Source of the DNA: Aurelia coerulea
Lineage: Eukaryota > Cnidaria > Scyphozoa > Semaeostomeae > Ulmaridae
Assembly (NCBI GenBank): GCA_039566865.1
Contig: CM076943.1
Location: forward strand, 13,440,001-13,504,000
Length of the DNA: 64,000 bases
Direction: 5' to 3'
Both the position numbers and the translations under genes were made by a program. Each line of letters starts with the position of its first letter. Position 1 is the first letter of the stretch. Positions 15,111 to 28,500 of the stretch are shown piece after piece. The notes beneath the pieces are model-generated. The model was not told where the DNA came from. It ran no database searches and was given only the letters and a program-made list of their open reading frames with translations.

Positions 15111-16566
15111 AACTTTAATTGATTAAATTCATTCAAATCGAGGAATATTCTTTGAAACATTTGAAACCTCATCAGGTTAATGAGGTTCAAATGATAGTAT
15201 ACTTGTGAAGAGCAAATGAAGCCAGAACACTGTCTATGGTTGATATCTTATAAATTTATATTGAATACATCGGTTTTGAAAACTTGTTTGATTAGATTCA
15301 TTCAAATCTAGGTATATTCTTTGAAACATTTGAAACCTCATCAGGGTAATGAGGTTCAAATGATAGTAAACTTGTGAAGAGCAAATGAAGCCAGAACACT
15401 GTCTATGGTTGATATCTTATAAATTTATATTGAATACATCAATTTTGAAAACTTGTTTGATTAGATTCATTCAAATCTAGGTATATTCTTTGAAACATTT
15501 GAAACCTCATCAGGGTAATGAGGTTCAAATGATAGTAAACTTGTCAAGATAAAATGAAGCCAGAACACAGTCTATTGTTGAAATCTTATGAAAATATATT
15601 GAATACATCGGTTATGAAGCTTTGTTTGATTAAATTCACTCAAATCGAGGAATGTTCTTTTATACATTTGAAACTTCATCAGGTTAATGAAGTTCAAATG
15701 ATAGTAAACTTGTCAAGAGAAAATAAAGCCATAACACAGTCTATGGTTGAAATCTTATGAAATTATATTGAATACATCGGTTATGAAGCTTTGTTTGATT
15801 AAATTCACTCAAATCGAGGAATGTTCTTTCATACATTTTAAACTTCATCAGGTTAATGAAGTTCAAATGATAGTAAACTTGTCAAGAGAAAATGAAGCCA
15901 TAACACAGTCTATGGTTGAAATTTTATGAAATTATATTGAATACATCGGTGATGAAGCTTTGTTTTTTAAATTTATTCAAATCGAGGTATTTTCTTTGAA
16001 ACATTTGAAACCACATCAGGTTAATGAGGTTCAAATGATAGTAAACTTGTAAAGGGGACATGGAGCCAGACCACATTCTATGTTTGAAATCTTATGAATT
16101 TATAATAAATCGATGGGATGTGAAACTTTAATTGATTAAATTCATTCAAATCGAGGAATATTCTTTGAAACAATTGAAACCTCATCAGGTTAATGAGGTT
16201 CAAATGATAGTAAACTTGTCAAGAGCAAATGAAGCCAGAACACATTTTATGTTTGAAATCTTATGAATTTATAATAAATAGATGGAATGTGAAACTTTAA
16301 TTGATTAAATTCATTGAAATCGAGGTATATTCTTTGAAACAGTTGAAACCTCATCAGGTAAATGAGGTTCAAATGATAGTAAACTTGTGAAGAGCAAATG
16401 AAGCCAGAACACTGTCTATGGTTGATATCTTATAAATTTATATTGAATACATCGGTTTTGAAAACTTGTTTAATTAGATTCATTCAAATCTAGGTATATT
16501 CTTTGAAACATTTGAAACCTCATCAGGGTAATGAGGTTCAAATGATAGTAAACTTGTCAAGATAAA

Positions 16567-19500
16567 ATGAAGCCAGAACACAGTCTATTGTTGAAATCTT
16601 ATCAAATTATATTGAATACATCGGTTATGAAGCTTTGTTTGATTAAATTCATTCAAATCGAGGTATATTCGTTGAAACATTTGAAACCTCATCAGGTTAA
16701 TGAGGTTCAAATCAGAGTAAACTTGTTAAGAGAAATTGAAGACAAAACACAGTTTATGGTTAAAATCTTATGAATTTATATTGAATCCATCGGTTATGAA
16801 GCTTTGTTTCATTAAATCAATTCAAATCGAGGTATATTTTTGAAACATTTGAAACCTGATCAGGTTAATGAGGTTCAAATGATAGTAAACTTGTCAAGAT
16901 AAAATGAAGCCAGAACACAGTCTATTGTTGAAATCTTATAAAAATTATATTGAATACATCGGTTATGAAGCTTTGTTTTTTAAATTTATTCAAATCGAGG
17001 TATTTTCTTTGAAACATTTGAAACCTCATCAGGTTAATCAGGTTCAAATGATAGTAAACTTGTAAAGAGAACATTAAGCCATAACACAGTCTATGATTGA
17101 AATCTTATGAAATTATATTGAATACATCGGTGATGAAGCTTTGTTTGATTAAATTTATTCAAATCGAGGAATGTTCTTTCATACATTTGAAACTTCATCA
17201 GGTTAATGAAGTTCAAATGATAGTAAACTTGTCAAGAGAAAATGAAGCCATAACACAGTCTATGGTTGAAATCTTATGAAATTATATTGAATACATCGGT
17301 GATGAAGCTTTGTTTTTTAAATTTATTCAAATCGAGGTATTTTCTTTGAAACATTTGAAACCACATCAGGTTAATGAGGTTCAAATGATAGTAAACTTGT
17401 AAAGGGGACATGGAGCCAGACCACATTCTATGTTTGAAATCTTATGAATTTATAATAAATCGATGGGATGTGAAACTTTAATTGATTAAATTCATTCAAA
17501 TCGAGGAATATTCTTTGAAACAATTGAAACCTCATCAGGTTAATGAGGTTCAAATGATAGTAAACTTGTCAAGAGCAAATGAAGCCAGAACACATTTTAT
17601 GTTTGAAATCTTATGAATTTATAATAAATAGATGGAATGTGAAACTTTAATTGATTAAATTCATTGAAATCGAGGTATATTCTTTGAAACAGTTGAAACC
17701 TCATCAGGTAAATGAGGTTCAAATGATAGTAAACTTGTGAAGAGCAAATGAAGCCAGAACACTGTCTATGGTTGATATCTTTTAAATTTATATTGAATAC
17801 ATCGGTTTTGAAAACTTGTTGAATTAGATTCATTCAAATCTAGGTATATTCTTTGAAACATTTGAAACCTCATCAGGGTAATGAGGTTCAAATGATAGTA
17901 AACTTGTCAAGATAAAATGAAGCCAGAACACAGTCTATTGTTGAAATCTTATCAAATTATATTGAATACATCGGTTATGAAGCTTTGTTTGATTAAATTC
18001 ATTCAAATCGAGGTATATTCGTTGAAACATTTGAAACCTCATCAGGTTAATGAGGTTCAAATCAGAGTAAACTTGTTAAGAGAAATTGAAGACAAAACAC
18101 AGTTTATGGTTAAAATCTTATGAATTTATATTGAATCCATCGGTTATGAAGCTTTGTTTCATTAAATCAATTCAAATCGAGGTATATTTTTTGAAACATT
18201 TGAAACCTGATCAGGTTAATGAGGTTCAAATGATAGTAAACTTGTCAAGATAAAATGAAGCCAGAACACAGTCTATTGTTGAAATCTTATGACTTTATAA
18301 TAAATCGATGGGATGTGAAACTTTAATTGATTAAATTCATTCAAATCAAGGTATATTCTTTGAAACATTTGAAACCTCATCAGGTTAATAAGGTCTAAAT
18401 GATAGTAAACTTGTCAAGAGAAAATAAAGCCATAACACAGTCTATGGTTGAAATCTTATGAAATTATATTGAATACATCGGTTATGAAGCTTTGTTTGAT
18501 TAAATTCACTCAAATCGAGGAATGTTCTTTCATACATTTGAAACTTCATCAGGTTAATGAAGTTCAAATGATAGTAAACTTGTCAAGAGAAAATGAAGCC
18601 ATAACACAGTCTATGGTTGAAATCTTATTAAATTATATTGAATACATCGGTTATGAAGCTTTGTTTGATTAGATTCATTCAAATCGAGGTATATTCGTTG
18701 AAACATTTGAAACCTCATCAGGTTAATGAAGTTCAAATGATAGTAAACTTGTCAAGATAAAATGAAGCCAGAACACAGTCTATTGTTGAAATCTTATAAA
18801 AATTATATTGAATACATCGGTTATGAAGCTTTGTTTTTTAAATTTATTCAAATCGAGGTATTTTCTTTGAAACATTTGAAACCTCATCAGGTTAATCAGG
18901 TTCAAATGATAGTAAACTTGTAAAGAGAACATGAAGCCAGAACACAATCAATTTTTGAAATCTTATGACTTTATAATAAATCGATGGGATGTGAAACTTT
19001 AATTGATTAAATTCATTCAAATCAAGGTATATTCTTTGAAACATTTGAAACCTCATCAGGTTAATAAGGTCTAAATGATAGTAAACTTGTCAAGAGAAAA
19101 TAAAGCCATAACACAGTCTATGGTTGAAATCTTATGAAATTATATTGAATACATCGGTTATGAAGCTTTGTTTGATTAAATTCACTCAAATCGAGGAATG
19201 TTCTTTCATACATTTGAAACTTCATCAGGTTAATGAAGTTCAAATGATAGTAAACTTGTCAAGAGAAAATGAAGCCATAACACAGTCTATGGTTGAAATC
19301 TTATTAAATTATATTGAATACATCGGTTATGAAGCTTTGTTTGATTAGATTCATTCAAATCGAGGTATATTCGTTGAAACATTTGAAACCTCATCAGGTT
19401 AATGAAGTTCAAATGATAGTAAACTTGTCAAGAGAAATTGAAGCAAGAACACAGTCTATGGTTGAAATCTTATGAATTTATATTGAATAAATCGGTTATT

Positions 19501-22500
19501 AAGCCTTGTTTTTTAAATTTATTCAAATCGAGGTATTTTCTTTGAAACATTTGAAACCACATCAGGTTAATGAGGTTCAAATGATAGTAAACTTGTAAAG
19601 GGGACATGGAGCCAGAACACATTTTATGTTTGAACTCTTATGAATTTAAAATAAATCGATGGGATGTGAAACTTTAATTTATTAAATTTATTCAAATCGA
19701 GGAATATTCTTTAAGACATTTGAAACCTCATCAGTTTAATGAGGTTCAAATGATAGTAAACTTGTCAAGAGCAAATGAAACCAGAACACTTTTTGTGTTT
19801 GAAATCTTATGAATTTATAATAAATCGATGGGATGTGAAACTTTAATTGATTAAATTCATTCAAATCGAGGTATATTCTTTGAAACATTTGAAACCTCAT
19901 CAGGTTAATGAGGTTCAAATGATAGTAAACTTGTCAAGATAAAATGAAGCCAGAACACAGTCTATGGTTGAAAAATCTTATGAATTTATATTGAATAAAT
20001 CGGTTATTAAGCCTTGTTTTTTAAATTTATTCAAATCGAGGTATTTTCTTTGAAACATTTGAAACCTGATCAGGTTAATGAGGTTCAAATGATAGTAAAC
20101 TTGTCAATATAAAATGAAGCCAGAACACAGTCTATTGTTGAAATCTTATGAAATTATATTGAATACATCGGTTATGAAGCTTTGTTATTTAAATTTATTC
20201 AAATCGAGGTATTTTCTTTGAAACATTTGAAACCACATCAGGGTAATGAGGTTCTAATGATAGGAAACTTGTCAAGATAAAATGAAGCCAGAACACAGTC
20301 TATTGTTGAAATCTTATCATATTATATTGAATACATCGGTTATGAAGCTTTGTTTGATTAAATTCATTCAAATCAAGGTATACTATTTGAAACATTTGGA
20401 ACCTCATCAGGTTAATGAGGTTTAAATGATAGTAAACTTGTGAATAGGAAATGATTTTAGAGCACAGTCAATGGTTGAAATCTTATGTATTTATAATGAA
20501 TACATCGGTTATGAAGCCTTGTTTGATTAAATTCATTCAAATCGAGGTATATTCTTTGAAACATTTGAAACCTCATCAGGTTAATAAGGTCTAAATGATA
20601 GTAAACTTGTCAAGAGAAAATAAAGCCATAACACAGTCTATGGTTGAAATCTTATGAAATTATATTAAATACATCGGTTATGAAGCTTTGTTTGATTAAA
20701 TTCACTCAAATCGAGGAATGTTCTTTCATACATTTGAAACTTCATCAGGTTAATGAAGTTCAAATGATAGTAAACTTGTCAAGAGAAAATGAAGCCATAA
20801 CACAGTCTATGGTTGAAATCTTATGAAATTATATTGAATACATCGGTTATGAAGCTTTGTTTTTTAAATTTATTCAAATCGAGGTATTTTCTTTGAAACA
20901 TTTGAAACCACATCAGGTTAATGAGGTTCAAATGATAGTAAACTTGTAAAGGGGACATGGAGCCAGAACACATTCTATGTTTGAAATCTTATGAATTTAT
21001 AATAAATCGATGGGACGTGAAACTTTAATTGATTAAATTCATTCAAATCGAGGAATATTTTTTGAAACATTTGAAACCTCATCAGGTTAATGAGGTTCAA
21101 ATGATAGTAAACTTGTCAAGAGCCAATTAAGCCAGAACACATTTTATGTTTGAAATCTTATGAATTTATAATAAATAGATGGAATGTGAAACTTTAATTG
21201 ATTAAATTCATTCAAATCGAGGTATATTCTTTGAAACATTTGAAACCTCATCAGGTAAATGAGGTTCAAATGATAGTAAACTTGTCAAGATAAAATGAAG
21301 CCAGAACACAGTCTATGGTTGAAAAATCTTATGAATTTATATTGAATAAATCGGTTATTAAGCCTTGTTTTTTAAATTTATTCAAATCGAGGTATTTTCT
21401 TTGAAACATTTGAAACCTGATCAGGTTAATGAGGTTCAAATGATAGTAAACTTGTCAATATAAAATGAAGCCAGAACACAGTCTATTGTTGAAATCTTAT
21501 GAAATTATATTGAATACATCGGTTATGAAGCTTTGTTATTTAAATTTATTCAAATCGAGGTATTTTCTTTGAAACATTTGAAACCACATCAGGTTAATGA
21601 GGTTCAAATGATAGTAAACTTGTAAAGGGGACATGGAGCCAGAACACATTTTATGTTTGAACTCTTATGAATTTATAATAAATCGATGGGATGTGAAACT
21701 TTAATTTATTAAATTTATTCAAATCGAGGAATATTCTTTAAGACATTTGAAACCTCATCAGTTTAATGAGGTTCAAATGATAGTAAACTTGTCAAGAGCA
21801 AATGAAGCCAGAACACTTTTTGTGTTTGAAATCTTATGAATTTATAATAAATAGATGGGATGTAAAACTTTAATTGATTAAATTCATTCAAATCGAGGTA
21901 TATTCTTTGAAACATTTGAAACCTCATCAGGTTAATGAGGTTCAAATGATAGTAAACTTGTCAAGATTAAATGAAGCCAGAACACAGTCTATGGTTGAAT
22001 ACTTATAAATTTATATTGAATAAATCGGTTCTGAAGCTTTGTTTGATTAAATTCATTGAAATCGAGGTATATTCTTTGAAACATTTGAAACCTCATCAGG
22101 TTAATGAGGTTCAAATGATAGTAAACTTGTCAAGATTAAATGAAGCCAGAACACAGTCTATGGTTGAATACTTATAAATTTATATTGAATAAATCGGTTC
22201 TGAAGCTTTGTTTGATTAAATTCATTGAAATCGAGGTATATTCTTTGAAACATTTGAAACCTCATCAGGGTAATGAGGTTCTAATGATAGGAAACTTGTC
22301 AAGATAAAATGAAGCCAGAACACAGTCTATTGTTGAAATCTTATCAAATTATATTGAATACATCGGTTATGAAGCTTTGTTTGATTAAATTCATTCAAAT
22401 CAAGGTATACTATTTGAAACATTTGGAACCTCATCAGGTTAATGAGGTTTAAATGATAGTAAACTTGTGAATAGGAAATGATTTTAGAGCACAGTCAATG

Positions 22501-25500
22501 GTTGAAATCTTATGTATTTATAATGAATACATCGGTTATGAAGCCTTGTTTGATTAAATTCATTCAAATCGAGGTATATTCTTTGAAACATTTGAAACCT
22601 CATCAGGTTAATAAGGTCTAAATGATAGTAAACTTGTCAAGAGAAAATAAAGCCATAACACAGTCTATGGTTGAAATCTTATGAAATTATATTGAATACA
22701 TCGGTTATGAAGCTTTGTTTGATTAAATTCACTCAAATCGAGGAATGTTCTTTCATACATTTGAAACTTCATCAGGTTAATGAAGTTCAAATGATAGTAA
22801 ACTTGTCAAGAGAAAATGAAGCCATAACACAGTCTATGGTTGAAATCTTATGAAATTATATTGAATACATCGGTTATGAAGCTTTGTTTTTTAAATTTAT
22901 TCAAATCGAGGTATTTTCTTTGAAACATTTGAAACCACATCAGGTTAATGAGGTTCAAATGATAGTAAACTTGTAAAGGGGACATGGAGCCAGAACACAT
23001 TCTATGTTTGAAATCTTATGAATTTATAATAAATCGATGGGACGTGAAACTGTAATTGATTAAATTCATTCAAATCCAGGAATATTTTTTGAAACATTTG
23101 AAACCTCATCAGGTTAATGAGGTTCAAATGATAGTAAACTTGTCAAGAGCCAATTAAGCCAGAACACATTTTATGTTTGAAATCTTATGAATTTATAATA
23201 AATAGATGGAATGTGAAACTTTAATTGATTAAATTCATTCAAATCGAGGTATATTCTTTGAAACATTTGAAACCTCATCAGGTAAATGAGGTTCAAATGA
23301 TAGTAAACTTGTGAAGAGCAAATGAAGCCAGAACACTGTCTATGGTTGATATCTTATAAATTTATATTGAATACATCGGTTTTGAAAACTTGTTTGATTA
23401 GATTCATTCAAATCTAGTTATATTCTTTGAAACATTTGAAACCTCATCAGGGTAATGAGGTTCAAATGATAGTAAACTTGTCAAGAGAAATTGAAGCAAG
23501 AACACAGTCTATGGTTGAAATCTTATGAATTTATATTGAATAAATCGGTTATTAAGCCTTGTTTTTTAAATTTATTCAAATCGAGGTATTTTCTTTGAAA
23601 CATTTGAAACCACATCAGGTTAATGAGGTTCAAATGATAGTAAACTTGTAAAGGGGACATGGAGCCAGAACACATTTTATGTTTGAACTCTTATGAATTT
23701 AAAATAAATCGATGGGATGTGAAACTTTAATTTATTAAATTTATTCAAATCGAGGAATATTCTTTAAGACATTTGAAACCTCATCAGTTTAATGAGGTTC
23801 AAATGATAGTAAACTTGTCAAGAGCAAATGAAGCCAGAACACTTTTTGTGTTTGAAATCTTATGAATTTATAATAAATCGATGGGATGTGAAACTTTAAT
23901 TGATTAAATTCATTCAAATCGAGGTATATTCTTTGAAACATTTGAAACCTCATCAGGTTAATGAGGTTCAAATGATAGTAAACTTGTCAAGATAAAATAA
24001 AGCCAGAACACAGTCTATGGTTGAAAAATCTTATGAATTTATATTGAATAAATCGGTTATTAAGCCTTGTTTTTTAAATTTATTCAAATCGAGGTATTTT
24101 CTTTGAAACATTTGAAACCTGATCAGGTTAATGAGGTTCAAATGATAGTAAACTTGTCAATATAAAATGAAGCCAGAACACAGTCTATTGTTGAAATCTT
24201 ATGAAATTATATTGAATACATCGGTTATGAAGCTTTGTTATTTAAATTTATTCAAATCGAGGTATTTTCTTTGAAACATTTGAAACCACATCAGGTTAAT
24301 GAGGTTCAAATGATAGTAAACTTGTAAAGGGGACATGGAGCCAGAACACATTTTATGTTTGAACTCTTATGAATTTATAATAAATCGATGGGATGTGAAA
24401 CTTTAATTTATTAAATTTATTCAAATCGAGGAATATTCTTTAAGACATTTGAAACCTCATCAGTTTAATGAGGTTCAAATGATAGTAAACTTGTCAAGAG
24501 CAAATGGAGCCAGAACACTTTTTGTGTTTGAAATCTTATGAATTTATAATAAATAGATGGGATGTAAAACTTTAATTGATTAAATTCATTCAAATCGAGG
24601 TATATTCTTTGAAACATTTGAAACCTCATCAGGTTAATGAGGATCAAATGATAGTAAACTTGTCAAGATTAAATGAAGCCAGAACACAGTCTATGGTTGA
24701 ATACTTATAAATTTATATTGAATAAATCGGTTCTGAAGCTTTGTTTGATTAAATTCATTGAAATCGAGGTATATTCTTTGAAACATTTGAAACCTCATCA
24801 GGTTAATGAGGTTCAAATGATAGTAAACTTGTCAAGATTAAATGAAGCCAGAACACAGTCTATGGTTGAATACTTATAAATTTATATTGAATAAATCGGT
24901 TCTGAAGCTTTGTTTGATTAAATTCATTGAAATCGAGGTATATTCTTTGAAACATTTGAAACCTCATCAGGGTAATGAGGTTCTAATGATAGGAAACTTG
25001 TCAAGATAAAATGAAGCCAGAACACAGTCTATTGTTGAAATCTTATCAAATTATATTGAATACATCGGTTATGAAGCTTTGTTTGATTAAATTCATTCAA
25101 ATCAAGGTATACTATTTGAAACATTTGGAACCTCATCAGGTTAATGAGGTTTAAATGATAGTAAACTTGTGAATAGGAAATGATTTTAGAGCACAGTCAA
25201 TGGTTGAAATCTTATGTATTTATAATGAATACATCGGTTATGAAGCCTTGTTTGATTAAATTCATTCAAATCGAGGTATATTCTTTGAAACATTTGAAAC
25301 CTCATCAGGTTAATAAGGTCTAAATGATAGTAAACTTGTCAAGAGAAAATAAAGCCATAACACAGTCTATGGTTGAAATCTTATGAAATTATATTGAATA
25401 CATCGGTTATGAAGCTTTGTTTGATTAAATTCACTCAAATCGAGGAATGTTCTTTCATACATTTGAAACTTCATCAGGTTAATGAAGTTCAAATGATAGT

Positions 25501-28500
25501 AAACTTGTCAAGAGAAAATGAAGCCATAACACAGTCTATGGTTGAAATCTTATGAAATTATATTGAATACATCGGTTATGAAGCTTTGTTTTTTAAATTT
25601 ATTCAAATCGAGGTATTTTCTTTGAAACATTTGAAACCACATCAGGTTAATGAGGTTCAAATGATAGTAAACTTGTAAAGGGGACATGGAGCCAGAACAC
25701 ATTCTATGTTTGAAATCTTATGAATTTATAATAAATCGATGGGACGTGAAACTTTAATTGATTAAATTCATTCAAATCGAGGAATATTTTTTGAAACATT
25801 TGAAACCTCATCAGGTTAATGAGGTTCAAATGATAGTAAACTTGTCAAGAGCCAATTAAGCCAGAACACATTTTATGTTTGAAATCTTATGAATTTATAA
25901 TAAATAGATGGAATGTGAAACTTTAATTGATTAAATTCATTCAAATCGAGGTATATTCTTTGAAACATTTGAAACCTCATCAGGTAAATGAGGTTCAAAT
26001 GATAGTAAACTTGTGAAGAGCAAATGAAGCCAGAACACTGTCTATGGTTGATATCTTATAAATTTATATTGAATACATCGGTTTTGAAAACTTGTTTGAT
26101 TAGATTCATTCAAATCTAGTTATATTCTTTGAAACATTTGAAACCTCATCAGGGTAATGAGGTTCAAATAATAGTAAACTTGTCAAGAGCAAATGAAGCC
26201 AGAACACAGTCTATTGTTGAAATCTTATTAAATTATATTGAATACATCGGTTATGAAGCTTTGTTTGATTAGATTCATTCATATCGAGGTATATTCGTTG
26301 AAATATCTGAAACTTCATCAGGTTAATGAAGTTCAAATGATAGTAAACTTGTCAAGAGAAAATGAAGCCAGAACACAGTCTATGGTTGAAATCTTATGAA
26401 TTTATGTTGAATAAATCGGTTATTAAGCCTTGTTTTTTAAATTTATTCAAATCGAGGTATTTTCTTTGAAACATTTGAAACCTGATCAGGTTAATGAGGT
26501 TCAAATGATAGTAAACTTGTCAATATAAAATGAAGCCAGAACACAGTCTATTGTTGAAATCTTATGAAATTATATTGAATACATCGGTTATGAAGCTTTG
26601 TTATTTAAATTTATTCAAATCGAGGTATTTTCTTTGAAACATTTGAAACCACATCAGGTTAATGAGGTTCAAATGATAGTAAACTTGTAAAGGGGACATG
26701 GAGCCAGAACACATTTTATGTTTGAACTCTTATGAATTTATAATAAATCGATGGGATGTGAAACTTTAATTTATTAAATTTATTCAAATCGAGGAATATT
26801 CTTTAAGACATTTGAAACCTCATCAGTTTAATGAGGTTCAAATGATAGTAAACTTGTCAAGAGCAAATGAAGCCAGAACACTTTTTGTGTTTGAAATCTT
26901 ATGAATTTATAATAAATAGATGGGATGTGAAACTTTAATTGATTAAATTCATTCAAATCGAGGTATATTCATTGAAACATTTGAAACCTCATCAGGTTAA
27001 TGAGGTTCAAATGATAGTAAACTTGTCAAGATTAAATGAAGCCAGAACACAGTCTATGGTTGAATACTTATAAATTTATATTGAATAAATCGGTTCTGAA
27101 GCTTTGTTTGATTAAATTCATTGAAATCGAGGTATATTCTTTGAAACATTTGAAACCTCATCAGGTTAATGAGGTTCAAATGATAGTAAACTTGTCAAGA
27201 TTAAATGAAGCCAGAACACAGTCTATGGTTGAATACTTATAAATTTATATTGAATAAATCGGTTCTGAAGCTTTGTTTGATTAAATTCATTGAAATCGAG
27301 GTATATTCTTTGAAACATTTGAAACCTCATCAGGTTAATGAGGTTCAAATGATAGTAAACTTGTCAAGATTAAATGAAGCCAGAACACAGTCTATGGTTG
27401 AATACTTATAAATTTATATTGAATAAATTGGTTCTGAAGCTTTGTTTGATTAAATTCATTGAAATCGAGGTATATTCTTTGAAACATTTGAAACCTCATC
27501 AGGTAAATGAGGTTCAAATGATAGTAAACTTGTGAAGAGCAAATGAAGCCAGAACACTGTCTATGGTTGATATCTTATAAATTTATATTGAATACATCGG
27601 TTTTGAAAACTTGTTTGATTAGATTCATTCAAATCTAGGTATATTCTTTGAAACATTTGAAACCTCATCAGGGTAATGAGGTTCAAATGATAGTAAACTT
27701 GTCAAGATAAAATGAAGACAGAACACAGTCTATTGTTGAAATCTTATCAAATTATATTGAATACATCGGTTATGAAGCTTTGTTTGATTAGATTCATTCA
27801 AATCTAGGTATATTCTTTGAAACATTTGAAACCTCATCAGGGTAATGAGGTTCTAATGATAGGAAACTTGTCAAGATAAAATGAAGCCAGAACACAGTCT
27901 ATTGTTGAAATCTTATCAAATTATATTGAATACATCGGTTATGAAGCTTTGTTTGATTAAATTCATTCAAATCAAGGTATACTATTTGAAACATTTGGAA
28001 CCTCATCAGGTTAATGAGGTTTAAATGATAGTAAACTTGTGAATAGGAAATGATTTTAGAGCACAGTCAATGGTTGAAATCTTATGTATTTATAATGAAT
28101 ACATCGGTTATGAAGCCTTGTTTGATTAAATTCATTCAAATCGAGGTATATTCTTTGAAACATTTGAAACCTCATCAGGTTAATAAGGTCTAAATGATAG
28201 TAAACTTGTCAAGAGAAAATAAAGCCATAACACAGTCTATGGTTGAAATCTTATGAAATTATATTGAATACATCGGTTATGAAGCTTTGTTTGATTAAAT
28301 TCACTCAAATCGAGGAATGTTCTTTCATACATTTGAAACTTCATCAGGTTAATGAAGTTCAAATGATAGTAAACTTGTCAAGAGAAAATGAAGCCATAAC
28401 ACAGTCTATGGTTGAAATCTTATGAAATTATATTGAATACATCGGTTATGAAGCTTTGTTTTTTAAATTTATTCAAATCGAGGTATTTTCTTTGAAACAT

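Noticed and set aside
16621..16690. CENP-B box in the satellite (ATTCGTTGAAACATTTG)
   Set aside because: It matches only the TTCG and A positions of NTTCGNNNNANNCGGGN. The required CGGG is absent, so no CENP-B box is claimed.
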